This document shows, one piece after another, positions 45,101 through 58,536 of a stretch of DNA of 64,000 nucleotides. The translations under genes and the position numbers were made by a program. The notes under the pieces are model-generated. The model was not told where the DNA came from. It made no database searches and was given only the letters and a program-made list of their open reading frames with translations. Position 1 is the first letter of the stretch. Each line of letters starts with the position of its first letter. Location: the NCBI GenBank assembly GCA_003241695.1, contig QFPN01000008.1:1-64000 (forward strand), written 5' to 3'. This stretch comes from Ancylobacter novellus (lineage in GTDB: Bacteria; Pseudomonadota; Alphaproteobacteria; Rhizobiales; Methylopilaceae).

Positions 45101-47195
45101 CCTTGGGCTTTCCGGTCGAGCCTGAGGTGTAGAGCACATAGGCGAGCGCGCCGGCGTGAGGCCGCGCGACGGTGGGCGGCGCCTCGGACGCGCACCGCGC
45201 CTCCTCGCCGTCGACGAACAGCAGCCGCGCGCTTAAGCCCGCGAGCCGGTCGGCCGAGCGGGTTTCGCACAGCACCACCGCGACGCCGGCGTCGGCCACG
45301 GCGGCGGCGAGCCGCGCCTCGGGCCAGTCGAGCGGCAGCGGCAGGAAGGCTGCGCCGGCCTTCAGCACGCCGATAAGCGCCGCGATCATGTCCGGCGACC
45401 GCGCGAGCGCGACGCCGGCCCGGTCGTCCGCGCCGACGCCCGCCGCGGAGAGCGTCGCCGCGATCCGGTTGGCGCGGGCGTCGAGCGCCCCGCGCGAGAC
45501 GGTCTCGTCGCCGAACAGGATCGCGGGACGCTCCGGATCGGCCTTCGCGAAGGCCGCGATCCGCTCGTGGACGAACAGCCCGTCGTCCTCGATGCGCTCG
45601 ATCGGCCCGCCCCAGCCGAGAACCTGCGCCCGCTCCCCGTCGTCGAGGCCGGCGATGGAGCCCAGCGGCGCGTCGGGGGCCGCAAGCGCGGCGCCGAGCA
45701 GGCGCACGTAAGAGTCCGCCCAGCGGCCGGCGGTCGCGGGCGTAAAGCGCGCGGCGTCATATTCGAATTCGAGGTCGGCGCGCTCTCCCTCGACCGCGGC
45801 GTCGAGCGTCAGGTCGAACTGGGGCCCGAGCGGCGGCAGGTCGATCTTCTCGATTCCGATCCCGTCGAGCGCAAGCAGGCGGGCGTCGCGGCGGGGGCGG
45901 AAGCTGAACTGCGCCTGAAACAGCGGCGCGCGGTCGGCGTCACGATCCACGCCGAGGGAATCGAGCAGCAGTTCGAACGGCAGCTCGGCGTCGGCGAGCG
46001 CGGCCATGGTCTCGTGGCGCAGGCGCCGGCAGAGCGCGCGCATGCTGAGCGCCGGATCGAGCCGCGCGCGAAACACCTGCGTGTTGACCAGAAAGCCGAC
46101 GACCGTCTCGGTCTCGGCGCGCCCGCGCGTGGCGGCGGGGCAGCCGACCGCGAAATCCTCCTGGCCCGACAGCCGCCCGAGCAGGATCTGGAAGGCGCCA
46201 AGCAGGACTGCGAAGGGCGTCACGCGCTCGCGCCGGCAGAAGTCCCTCAGCACAGCCGCGAGATCGGGCGGCAGAGCGCGGTCGACGCGGCCGGCGGCGC
46301 CGGCGGAGCCTTGGCGATCGACGGGGAGAGCGAGCGGCGGGGGCACGTCGCCGCCGAAACGCTCGCGCCACCGCGCGACGGCGGCCGCGCCGGCGTCTCC
46401 GGAAAACGCGGCGCGCTGCCAGATCGCATGGTCGACGGCGTCGATCTCGGGAAGCGCCGCGACCCACCTCTCCCCGGCGGGGAGAGGTCGCGAGGCGTAG
46501 CCGAGCGGGTGAGGGGGAGCAGTCGTTTCCGGAGAGGGCGACGCCCCCTCACCCGCCGTCGCTGTCGCGACGTCGACCTCTCCCCGCCGGGGATAGGTGA
46601 AGGGCTGCGCCACCGACGCTCCGACCTCCTCGGCGTAAAACCACTCGATGTCGCGCAGGATCAGCTCGGCCGACCACGCGTCGACCACGACATGGTGCAG
46701 CACGATCATGAGCGCCGAGCCGCCCTCGACGACCGGCGCGAGGCGCACGCGCAACAGCGGCGGCGCGCCGAGGTCGAACGGCCGGCTCGCCCCGGCCCGC
46801 GCCCAGCCGGCGAGCGCGTCTTCGGAAACCGGACCGTCGCAGTCGATGGCGAAGGGCGCGTCGGCCAGAACGCTCTGGCGCGGCCCTTCGGCGGTCTCGA
46901 AGAACCGCGTGCGGAGCGCGCCGTGCCGCGCGATCAGGCGGCGGAAGGCGTGCTCCAGCGCCGCGGCGTCGAGATCGCCGGCGAGCCTGAAGGCGCGCGC
47001 GGAGTTGTAGGCGGGGTCCGCCGGATCGAAGCGGTGCAGGAACCACAGGCGCTGCTGCGCGAAGGAGAGCGGCGCAGGCGCGGACCGGTCGGCGCGCGCG
47101 ACGATCCCGTCGCCGCTTCCGGCGTCCGCGCGCAGCAGGGCGGCGAGCGCCGCCCTGTCCGAAGCCGCCCTGTCCATGGCTCCCGTCTCGCTCAC
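39147..47195 (-). CDS. NRPS, two modules C-A(hOrn)-T-E-C-A(Ser)-T with repeat insertions
   Basis: 2682 residues from a GTG at 47195 that overlaps the previous stop (ATG at 47177 possible). Order: C (HHVVVDAWS ~170), A1 (TSGSTGKPKG ~692), T1 (GGDSILSLQ ~1079), E (HHLVVDGVSW ~1259), C2 (FPLSPMQEGLLFH; HHLILDGWS ~1729), A2 (~2245), T2 (GGHSLLAMR ~2619). A1 code D-A-E-D-S-G-A-M-T-K, close to the hydroxyornithine type; A2 code D-V-W-H-V-S-L-I-D-K, a textbook serine code. Two translated repeat pairs lie at residues ~199-243 (first C) and ~1800-1850 (second C). Domain order duplicates the next protein, so the two genes likely arose by tandem duplication. Confidence 0.93.
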   Translation of the reverse strand: MSETGAMDRAASDRAALAALLRADAGSGDGIVARADRSAPAPLSFAQQRLWFLHRFDPADPAYNSARAFRLAGDLDAAALEHAFRRLIARHGALRTRFFETAEGPRQSVLADAPFAIDCDGPVSEDALAGWARAGASRPFDLGAPPLLRVRLAPVVEGGSALMIVLHHVVVDAWSAELILRDIEWFYAEEVGASVAQPFTYPRRGEVDVATATAGEGASPSPETTAPPHPLGYASRPLPAGERWVAALPEIDAVDHAIWQRAAFSGDAGAAAVARWRERFGGDVPPPLALPVDRQGSAGAAGRVDRALPPDLAAVLRDFCRRERVTPFAVLLGAFQILLGRLSGQEDFAVGCPAATRGRAETETVVGFLVNTQVFRARLDPALSMRALCRRLRHETMAALADAELPFELLLDSLGVDRDADRAPLFQAQFSFRPRRDARLLALDGIGIEKIDLPPLGPQFDLTLDAAVEGERADLEFEYDAARFTPATAGRWADSYVRLLGAALAAPDAPLGSIAGLDDGERAQVLGWGGPIERIEDDGLFVHERIAAFAKADPERPAILFGDETVSRGALDARANRIAATLSAAGVGADDRAGVALARSPDMIAALIGVLKAGAAFLPLPLDWPEARLAAAVADAGVAVVLCETRSADRLAGLSARLLFVDGEEARCASEAPPTVARPHAGALAYVLYTSGSTGKPKGVAVPHRPLAMHSAAAARAFGLSEATRELHMLSFAFDAAHERWMGVLGAGGALVLKDEELWAPERALAEIAAAGVTSADLPPAYLAALASHARSNPDVVPAGLLWSFGGEATSRANFELIREALRPRALVNAYGPTETVMTPLARRWGPDDAAFDAPYAPIGRPLGDRRAYVLDGALQPVGPGVTGELYVGGEGLARGYLGRPSMTAERFVPDPFGVAGARMYRTGDLVRWDARGELLFVGRADEQLKIRGHRIEPGEVEAAIAAVEGVAEVLAVAVEGPGGARLAAYAAGSASPETILARLKERLPAHMVPSRIVVLDALPRLGSGKVDRRALPVIDWSDEGVRAAPEGPAEAALAAVWAEVLGLSHVGATDNFFALGGDSILSLQVVSRARQAGLSVTPRQIFERQTVRDLAAVATQVETVTRHEAEEAGEAELTPIQRWFFAQDVPNCARWNQSVTLSATGAVDERALAAAFAAILFRHGALRLRFREGAEGWRQAYGPAEAAADVLTVRDVPDEAAVAALAEELQGGLDLGAGPLLRAALVRGPDGARLIIVIHHLVVDGVSWRVLLQDLETAYGQAAAGGPVDLGPKPAPFSAWGARLAAFARSGEAEAQLPFWREAVSGARAFPPVRPEGADRIGDAFTHRLGFDRAATERLARAPRAVRAKLDDLLAAALARALTGRSGAPDATIALEGHGRDGGPAEGADLGRTVGWFTAIHPVRLAPGEGGPLAALKVVKEQMRAAPDRGLGFGALRWMGRDAVRSELGNAPEPDVLFNYLGRLDDAAPATAAFRLEKLSAGHDRDPGSPLGAELVVNGRTLGGELVLEFSACAGRHDRRDVEALAARVAREAEAIADACLAEGADGLTPSDVPLAGLDQSALDALLARLPHSAAGIEDVFPLSPMQEGLLFHGLETPELYVTQTLVAADGIDLDRFAAAWDAAARRHAALRTGFVHEALERPLQFVVASAPSPVEIHDWRGRSGDLDAALKDLGRAERRRGFDLARPSLLRVALVRLDDGRARIALTAHHLILDGWSTSLLIGEVLARYDGGAVPAGGGRFRDHVAWLETRDAEAAAAAWRDRLATLGEPTALAAAIGHKGATPPPPPPCGEGKGGGGSEPAATDERRATSQSSPHSEPPPPPTPPRKGEGGRSGFGVFRRALDASETARLKDFAKRERVTLNTLVQGAWAVVLSRLTGERAVAFGATVAGRSSEVPGAETALGLFINTVAEVALVDPARPVGDWLRDAQAGTAAMREHEHVALHLAQSLAGRPGEPLFDTLIAFENYPVAEALKTRGSDGPALRQLSNLEATNYPVAITVGEKDGGLDFGWTFAREAFDDATIETLDARLKRVLTAMAGDAEAPLGRVDLLDVSELATLAACDGPAKDYGPAQSVLELIEERIAATPAAPAVTFGRETIDYAELGLRADRLAARLEALGAGTDTVVGVALERSTELVVALVGIMKAGAAFLPLDPELPPARLAEMVEDAGARVVVSVSRLAEAFPETPGVEIVAVDRLDEAPAGLAPQPQPRPDGRSLAYVLFTSGSTGRPKGVGNTHAGLFNRVAWMQDRYGLAPGDAVLQKTPIGFDVSVWEFFWPLAYGARLVVAAPGAHRDPAALGAVIRAEGVTTLHFVPTMLAAFVASGELKRCPSLTRIVTSGEALPTDLARAALAETSAGLHNLYGPTEAAIDVTHWTCRADDAATPIGRPIANTAIRILDPDFGLGVPGVPGELAIAGVNLARGYLGRPGLTAERFVPDPHGAPGDRLYLTGDLARIDHDGAIHYLGRLDRQLKLRGMRVEPGEIEAELRRLPGARDAAVLPWNDALVAYVAADALDEAEALALLAARLPAHMVPARIVALPALPATPNGKLDRRALPSPEVAAVSDEPPLPGLERVVADVWETVLGVTGLGRRDDFFRRGGHSLLAMRVVSRLRADHGVELPVSALFEARTLAAFAERASAAARPDDDLATMTDLLDALEIAE
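41647..41795. repeat. inverted pair of GC palindromic elements inside NRPS C domain
   Basis: Two ~50-base copies in opposite orientation. Each contains its own hairpin (CCCCTCCCC-CTTGC-GGGGAGGGG at 41649-41671; CCCTCCCC with GGGGAGGG at 41764-41784) and they share perfect 15-base arms GGGTGGGGGTGGTTC (41676-41690) and its complement (41746-41760). The whole element is a multiple of three in effect: the NRPS frame stays open and encodes a Pro/Gly/Ser-rich insert of about 50 residues. Confidence 0.8.
46466..46598. repeat. second family of inverted palindromic elements inside NRPS C domain
   Basis: Outer hairpins ACCTCTCCCC-GGC-GGGGAGAGGT (46466-46488) and ACCTCTCCCC-GCC-GGGGATAGGT (46576-46598, one mismatch) flank perfect 13-base arms GCGGGTGAGGGGG (46505-46517) and complement (46544-46556). 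The element is read through in frame as a Pro/Ser/Gly-rich insert before the DHAIWQR segment of the first condensation domain. Confidence 0.8.
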
Positions 47196-50100
47196 GAGGC
47201 CGCCCGATCCGCTTCCGCGAGCAGCGCCGCGCGCTCCTCTTCCGAGAGGCCCGCAAGCCGCGCCCGCATCTCTGCGACTTGGTCGATCCGGCCGTCCGGC
47301 GCCTCGGCGCGCAGGGCCGCGGCGAGTTCGGCGACGCTTGGATGGTCGAACACCGCGCCCGGCGCGAGGTCGACGCCGAACAGCTTCCGGATCCGCGCCA
47401 CGAACTTGATGACCTGAAGCGAATTGCCGCCGAGGTCGAAGAAGTCGTCCGTGACGCCGACCGCCTCTTCAGACCGGCCGAGCAGCTCGGCCGCCAGATC
47501 CCGCAGCACGGTTTCGAGCGCGTCGCGCGGCGCGACGCCGGCCGGCGCCTCGTCGAGCGGGCGCTGGCCAAGCGCCGCGCGGTCGATCTTGCCGTTGCCG
47601 AGCAGCGGCATGCGGTCGAGGACCACGATCCGCGCCGGCACCATCGGCGCCGGCAGGCGCGCGGCGAGCGCCGCCTTCAGCGCCGCGGCGTCGACCCCGT
47701 CGGCCGCCGCGAAAGCGACGAGCGAGGCCACGCCCGCCTCGTCGCGGCGCACGATCACGGCCGCCTCGCGGACGAAGTCGAGCGCGGCGAGCGCCGCCTC
47801 GACCTCGCCCGCCTCGACGCGGTGGCCGGCGATCTTGGCCTGCTGGTCGGCCCGGCCCGCGATCTCGAGGCCGCCCTCGGGGCGATAGCGGGCGAGGTCC
47901 CCGGTCGGGTAGAGCTTTCGGCCCGGGGACGTCGGATCGTCGACGAAGCCCGCGCTGTCCGCGCCGAGATAGCCGCGGCAGAGCTGGGCGCCGCCGATGT
48001 GGAGTTCGCCGAGCGCGCCGGTCGGGGCCGGACGCCCATGGGCGTCGAGCACGAGCGCGACGTCGCCGTCGAGCGCGCAAGTGAGCGGCAGCGGGCCGAC
48101 GTCGGACGGCGCGGCCTCATGCACCAGCACGCCGACCGTCGTCTCGGTCGGGCCGTAATGGTTGAAGATCCGGCACGCTGGATCGACCGCACGGATGCGG
48201 GCGAGAAGCCCCGCCGACACCGCCTCGCCGCCGAGGATCAGCGTTTCGGGGACGCCCGCGTCCTCGGCTTCGAGCAGCGCTGAGAGATGCGACGGCGCCA
48301 GCTTGGCGCAGTCGATCGCGTGCTCTTTAAGGAACGCCGCGAAGGCCGCCGGGTCGCGCGCCTCGTGGTCGTCCGCCACGGCGAGGCGGGCGCCGCCGGC
48401 GAGCGCCCCGAACAGCGTCGTGTTGCCGAGATCGGCCGCGACCGTCGAGGCGAGCGCGAAACTGCGCGAGCGGTCGAGCCCGAGCGCCTCGCGGACGGCC
48501 GCGACATAGTTCGCGAGCTGGCCATGCTCGACCACGACGCCCTTCGGCGTCCCCGTCGAGCCCGAGGTGAAAAGCACATAGGCCGCACGGTCGGCGGGCG
48601 CGTCGAGGTCGGGCAGCGCCGCGGCTTCCGTGCCCGCCAGCGCGTCCGCAAAGGCGAGCGTCGCGGCGCCGGCCGCCGGGGCGCCGTCGTGGAGCACGAG
48701 CGCGGCGCCTGCGGCCTCCGTAAGCTGGCGGCGGCGCGCCTCTGGCCAGTCCGGGTCGAGCGGCAGATAGACGCCGCCGGCCCGCCACACCGCGAGCAGC
48801 GCCGTCACCATGTCGGGCGAGCGCGCCATGTCGAGCGCCACCACCGTCTCCGGCCCGACGCCGCGGGCCGCGAGCGACTGCGCGATCCCGTCGACGCGCC
48901 GGCCAAGCTCGGCATAGCTCAGCGTCACGCCGCGGCTCGAGAGCGCAGGCGCGTCGGGCGTCCACTCGGCCCAGCCGAGGATCAGCGGCAGCAGCGGCGC
49001 GCGGCCCGCCGGCGCGACGGCCGTCCGGTCGAGCGCCGCCATCCGGGCGCGCTCGCGCGGGCCGACGATCGGCTGCTCGCCGAGGGGCGCGTCCGGCCGG
49101 GCCACAATCGCGGCCAGCAGCGCGGCGGCCTGATCGAGCAGCGTTTCGGCGGCGTCTGCGCCATAGCCCCCCCCATCCCAGCCGATCGCAAGCGCCGACA
49201 TAGCGCCGGAGGCGTCGATCTCCGGACGCAGCTCCAGCTCGAAGGGCGACGGCCCGTCGAGCGACAGGCGCCGCCAGCCGTCGCGCGCGGCGTCGAGGCC
49301 GAAGCCCACGATGAGCCCTTGCGGCGCGTCCGGTCCGTCGAGCGCCAGATGCTCCTGCCAGTCGAGATGGCTCGCGGTCGCCTCGATCAGGCTCGCGAGA
49401 CGCCGTCCGAACGGCTCCGTCGCGTCGTAGGACGCCCGCACCGGCATGACCTTCTCGAACGGCCCGGCGACGCCCGAAAACATCTCGTAGTCGCGGCGGC
49501 AGTCGCGCCGCCAGCCGAGACGGAAGCGGTCTTCGCCCGAAATCCGGCCAAGAAGCGCGGTCCAGACCGCGAGCAGCCCGAGCTCGAGCCCCGCTTCGCC
49601 CGAAATCTCCGCGAAGCGCGCCGCGAGCGCCGGGTCGACGGCGACGCGGCGTTCCTCGCGCGCGCCGCCGTCGCCGGTCTGGCGAAAAGCGAGCTTCGGC
49701 GCGGGAAGCGCGTCCGCGCTTTGGTCGCGCCAGTAGAGCCGGGCCTGCGGAGCCTCCTCGTCGCTCTCCATCTCGGCGCGCCAGTCGGCATACTGCGCGT
49801 AAGTCCCGTCGTCATGGGACGACGCCCCGCGTCCCTGCAGGGCCTCGGCGATCAGGGCGAGCGTCGTGCGGTCCGCGGCGAGCGGCGAAGCCACGAGCGC
49901 GAGACGCCACGCCTCGTCGCCAAGTCGCCAGAGGCCCGCGCGCAGCGTCTCGCCGCGCGCGAGATCGAAGGGCGCGGTCGTCAGCGCCGCGACGTCGTCG
50001 GCGATCTCGGTCTCGGGATCGGGGCGCCCGCGAAGATCGCGGACGGTCCAGGCCGCGGCGGCCGGAGCGTCGAGCGGCGCCCGGCGCAGTCCGCGGAAGC

Positions 50101-50307
50101 CGGGCGCGGCCACGAAGGCGCTCGACAGCACGTCGTGCCGGGCCGCCACCTCCGCGAGCGCTGCCCGGAGCGTCCGCTCGTCGACGGCGCCGTCGATCGC
50201 GAACTCCGCGACGAAAGCTTCCGGCGCCGCGCTCGCGGCGCGCTGCTCGGGGCTCAGCGACCATGTATCTTGCGGCTGGAAGACCGCCGCCGTCTGCGCC
50301 GCGCCGC

Positions 50308-50311
<4 letters not shown>
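47192..50311 (-). CDS. NRPS module with degenerate C (interface-like) domain, A(Asp), T
   Basis: 1039 residues from the ATG at 50311 (ATGA overlap). Residues ~1-430 align with a condensation domain, but the catalytic HHxxxDG is replaced by VASPLAADRTT (~142), so it cannot catalyse amide formation in the usual way. A domain: TSGSTGTPKG (~584), code D-L-T-K-I-G-H-V-G-K, aspartate type. T domain: LGGNSLQVIK (~961). C-like domains lacking the active His are known as interface domains that recruit aspartate beta-hydroxylases in siderophore NRPSs; the TauD-type domain fused to the preceding protein fits. The amide bond would then be made by the C domain of the preceding protein. Confidence 0.9.
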
Positions 50312-54833
<4,522 letters not shown>

Positions 54834-54837
<4 letters not shown>

Positions 54838-56510
54838 GACGGCGCCCCTCCGGCCGCGAGGCGCAGGGCGGGTTCGGCGGGCGCGCTCCCCTCCCCGGCG
54901 GCTCCCGTTGTCCCGGCCACTTGACCGCCTTCGAGCTTCACGATCCGGTCGGCGAGGTCGAAATAGCGGTCGTCATGGGTGACGACGACGAGCGCCTTGC
55001 CGCCCGCCTTCAGCGCGGGCAGCAGCTCGCGGTAGAACACGTCCTTGAAGGCTGGATCCTGATCGGCCGCCCATTCGTCGAACACCATCACGGGCTTGTC
55101 CTCGACGCAGGCGGCGACGAGCGCGAGGCGCTTGCGCTGGCCCTGCGACAGGTCGCGGGTCGTGAAGGCGCCGTCGCGGACGCGCGCCTTGTGGTCGAGC
55201 TGGAGCCGGGCGAGCCACTGGTTGGCGCGGTCGTCGAGCCGTCCGTCGGCGGCCTCGAGCAGCGTCTCGAACAGCTGGAAGTCGGAATAGATCGCCGAGA
55301 ACAGCTGGCGGTAGGCGTGCCGGCCGCCCTCCTCGACGGGCGCGCCGTCGACCAGGATGCGGCCGCTCTCCGGCGCGTAGAGGCCGGTGACGAGCTTGGC
55401 GAGCGTCGTCTTGCCCGAGCCGTTGCCGCCTACGACGAACAGCGTCTCGCCGGCCGAGATCGTCAGGTCGATCGGGCCGAGGGTGAAGACGTCCTCCTCG
55501 CGCTCGCGGAAATAGCCGTGTGTCACGCCCTCGAGCGCGATCGTGCGCGGCGCGGCCGGCGTCGCGACGAAGGGATTGGCGGGCTCGGCGCGCAGGTCGG
55601 AGAGCACGCCCTTGACGCGGCCGATCGCGACGCGGGCGAGGTTCACGTAAGGAAGGTGCGCGAGCACGCCCTCGAGCGGCCCCATGAGATAGAGGAACGC
55701 GATCACGTAGCCGGTGACGACCCCGCCGCTCTCCTGCGGCAGCCACAGCCGCGCGAACAGCACGACGCCGATCAACACCATGAACAGGAAGCGGCCCCAG
55801 CCGTCGGAGAGCGCGAGCAGCGCGAGGCCGCGCGCGCGGTCGCGGCCGACCGCCCTGATCGCGGCGTCGAGGTCCTGGTCGAGGAAGCGGCGGGCCTTGG
55901 CCTCGTTGAGCTTCAGCTCCTTGGCGCCGCCCAGAAGCTGGTCGAAGTCGCCGTAGAGCTTGTCCTGGCTGAAGCCCGCGCGGCGCAGATGGTCGACCAC
56001 GCTGCGGTGGCTGAGATGGTAGCCGACCGAGCCGGCCGCGATCAGCGCGAGCGCCGCCGCGAAGACGACGGGCGACAGCCAGGCGAGATAGCCGAGCGCG
56101 CCCAGCACCACGACGAGGTTGGTGACCATCACCGGGAAGCCGACGCCGAAATTCGCGATGTTCACCGCGTCGTCGGCGAGCGCGGAGCGGATACGGGCGC
56201 GGCCGATGGTTTCGAGGTTGCGGTAGGGCGTGCGCAGGATCGCCTCGGCGATCTCGTGGCGGAGCCGCGCGAGACAGGTCTGGCCGAGATGGGCGAACAG
56301 CGCCCGCGAGGCCGACTGCGCGACCATCACCGCGACGGCGATCGCCGCGAAAGGCGCGAGCCAGAAGGTCAGCCGGTCGAGCGGCGCGTTGAGCGCCTCG
56401 TTGATCAGCATCACGAGCGCCGCGCCGCCGAGGCCGCAGACGAGCGCGGCCGTCAGCGCGGCGGCGAACAGCGCGGGGGATGCGCGCAGGAGGATCGCGA
56501 TCAGCGTCAC
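54834..56510 (-). CDS. cyclic-peptide/siderophore ABC exporter (PvdE/SyrD-like)
   Basis: 558 residues, GTG start at 56510. Residues ~1-320 carry six membrane helices; the ATPase has Walker A VGGNGSGKTTLAK, signature LSQGQRKRLALVAAC, Walker B VMVFDEWAADQDP and an H-loop VVVTHDDRYFD. The DEWAADQDP form is typical of the cyclic-peptide export/PvdE family, half-size transporters that move peptide siderophore precursors across the inner membrane. The stop overlaps the FAAL-NRPS start. Confidence 0.93.
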
Positions 56511-56546
56511 GCCGTCGTCTCCGGTGGGGCTCGGCCGACCCGCGCC

Positions 56547-57533
56547 TCAGCGCGAGCCGTGCGCCTCGGCCATGGCGACGCGGACCTTGCGCGGCCCCTT
56601 GAAGGGCGAGCGGCCGTGGGCGACGAGCATGTTGTCGAGCATCGCGACGTCGCCGGCCCGCCACGGGAAGGCGATCTTGCGGCGGTCGAGCACGCCCCTC
56701 ACGACGTCGAGCGTCTCGTCGTCGATGGGCTCGCCGTCGCCATAGGTGACGTTGCGCGGCAGGTCCTCCTCCTCGACGATGTCGAGCAGGGTCGCGCGCA
56801 CTTCCGGCTCGAGATTCGAGACGTGGAACAGATGCGCCTGGTTGAACCAGACCATCTCGCCGGTCTTCGGATGCGCGGCGACAGCCTGGCAGCGCTGCTT
56901 GGTGCGCAGCTCGCCGTCGTCCTTCCATTCGCATTCGATGCCGCGCGGCGCGCAGAAAGCCTCGACCTTGGCCCGGTCCTCGGTGCCGAACACGTCGGTC
57001 CAGGAGACGTCGAGGCCGGCGCCGAAGTTGCGGACGTAGGTCAGCTCGCGCTCGGCGAAGCGCGTGCGGATCTCTTCAGGCATGTCGCGATAGACGAGGC
57101 GGCTGTCGGCGAGCGGCGTTTCTCCGCCCTCGGGGGCCGCCTCCTCGCAGTAGAACCAGATCTTCATCGGCCAGTCGCGCGTATAGGCCTGCTCGTTGTG
57201 CAGCGGAATGTGCTGGTGCTGCGGATATTCGGTCGAGGTGTAGACCCCGGTCTCGACCTTCGAGCGCGGCGTCGAGCCGAACTCGTAGGTCAGCAGCTCG
57301 TGGCCGAAGCCCGCGGCGAATTCGCGGAACGCCGCCGCGCCGTCGAGCCGGAAGCCGCGGAACAGCAGCCCGCCCTCGACGGGCAGGTGACGGTCGGCGA
57401 GCCGTTCGAGCTCCGGCAGGGCGTCGATGAGCGACAGGCCGTCGGCGGGATCGGCCTCCACGAGCAGAGGAAGCGCCGAACCCTGGACGAACGGCTTCGC
57501 GGTCAACGCCGCACGGTCGAGAACGTCCGTCAT
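56547..57533 (-). CDS. stand-alone TauD/SyrP-like Fe(II)/2OG beta-hydroxylase
   Basis: 328 residues. HxE metal motif in IPLHNEQAY (His112, Glu114), distal His306 in MLDNMLVAHGRSPF, and a 2-oxoglutarate-binding Arg in the KVRVAM strand. The family hydroxylates Asp or His on NRPS carrier domains, giving the beta-hydroxyaspartate iron ligand. It is separate from, and only partly similar to, the oxygenase fused to the starter NRPS, so the two may act on the first and last Asp modules. ATG at 57533, 39 bases after the type II thioesterase stop at 57573. Confidence 0.92.
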   Translation of the reverse strand: MTDVLDRAALTAKPFVQGSALPLLVEADPADGLSLIDALPELERLADRHLPVEGGLLFRGFRLDGAAAFREFAAGFGHELLTYEFGSTPRSKVETGVYTSTEYPQHQHIPLHNEQAYTRDWPMKIWFYCEEAAPEGGETPLADSRLVYRDMPEEIRTRFAERELTYVRNFGAGLDVSWTDVFGTEDRAKVEAFCAPRGIECEWKDDGELRTKQRCQAVAAHPKTGEMVWFNQAHLFHVSNLEPEVRATLLDIVEEEDLPRNVTYGDGEPIDDETLDVVRGVLDRRKIAFPWRAGDVAMLDNMLVAHGRSPFKGPRKVRVAMAEAHGSR

Positions 57534-57572
57534 CTTTAGCTGCTCCTTGACGTACGGGGGCGCCTTCGAGGC

Positions 57573-58295
57573 TCAGGCCGCGACGCGCGCGTCAGCCGCG
57601 GCCGACAGGCCGGCGACGACGAGGTCCAGCGCCTCGCGCTCCCGCTCGTGAATGAAGAAATGGCCGCCCTCGAACAGCCGCATCGCGAAGCCGGCGGAGG
57701 TTTCCGCCTCCCAGGCCGCGATCGCCTGCGGGGCGACGTCGTCCTGCGCGCCGCCGAGCGCCGTGATCGGGCACGGCAGCGGCGCGCGCGGCCGGCGGGC
57801 ATAGAAGCCGGACATCAGGAAATCGGCCCGGAGCGCCGGCAGCACGAGCGCCATCAGCTCGGGCTCGGCCAGCGCCTCCTCGGGCGTGCCGCCGAGCCGG
57901 CGCAGCTCGCCGAGAAGCGCCTCGTCCGACATCGGTTCGGCGCGCGCGCGGTCGTCCCTGAGAGCGGGCGCCGCGGAGGCGGAGGCGAACAGGCGCGACG
58001 GCGCCGGAGCGCCGCGCGCGATCAGCGCATGAGCAAGCTCGAAGGCGACGATCGCGCCGACGCTGTGGCCGAACAGCGCGTAGGCCGAGCCGAGCTGCGG
58101 CTCGAGCTCTGCGGCGAGGTCCTGCGCGAGCCCGACGAGGTCGGTCCGCGGCGCCTCGCCCGCCCTCGCGCCGCGGCCCGGCGTCTCGACCGGGCGCACC
58201 TCGATCCACGACGGCAGCGCCTTCGTCCAGCGCAGGTAGCCCTGCGCGGTCGCGCCCGAATGCGGCAGGCAGAACAGCCGGATCGTTTCACGCAA
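57573..58295 (-). CDS. type II thioesterase
   Basis: 240 residues, alpha/beta hydrolase. Oxyanion region LFCLPHSGATAQGY, nucleophile Ser78 in FGHSVGA, Asp in GGAQDDVAP and His in FEGGHFFIHE. Such enzymes clear mis-primed or stalled carrier domains. It follows the MbtH gene by four bases. Confidence 0.93.
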   Translation of the reverse strand: MRETIRLFCLPHSGATAQGYLRWTKALPSWIEVRPVETPGRGARAGEAPRTDLVGLAQDLAAELEPQLGSAYALFGHSVGAIVAFELAHALIARGAPAPSRLFASASAAPALRDDRARAEPMSDEALLGELRRLGGTPEEALAEPELMALVLPALRADFLMSGFYARRPRAPLPCPITALGGAQDDVAPQAIAAWEAETSAGFAMRLFEGGHFFIHEREREALDLVVAGLSAAADARVAA

Positions 58296-58299
58296 GGGT

Positions 58300-58536
58300 T
58301 CAGCCCCGCCCGTTCGCGGCGGCGCCGTCCATGTGTCGGCGCAGGCTGAGCGGCCGCATGTCGGTCCAGACCTCGTCGATATAGGCGACGCATTCGGCCT
58401 TAGGTCCGGTCTTGCCGACCGTACGCCAGCCTGCCGGAACGTCGCGGTAGGTCGGCCAGATTGAGTATTGTTCCTCGTGATTTACCACCACGTGGAACAC
58501 ACCGTCCTCACGGTCAAAAGCCATGACGGAAATCAT
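58300..58536 (-). CDS. mbtH: MbtH-like protein
   Basis: 78 residues from the ATG at 58536; an ATG at 58524 gives the more usual family N-terminus (MAFDREDGVFHVVVN) and is also possible. The MbtH signature is intact: NHEEQYSIWP, DVPAGWRTVG, and VWTDMRPLSLRRHM. MbtH-like proteins bind adenylation domains and are needed for their folding or activity. First gene of the nine-gene NRPS operon. Confidence 0.93.
   Translation of the reverse strand: MISVMAFDREDGVFHVVVNHEEQYSIWPTYRDVPAGWRTVGKTGPKAECVAYIDEVWTDMRPLSLRRHMDGAAANGRG

Noticed and set aside
46466..46598. Terminator-like hairpins ending an NRPS transcript
   Set aside because: They lie inside an uninterrupted coding frame with domains on both sides.
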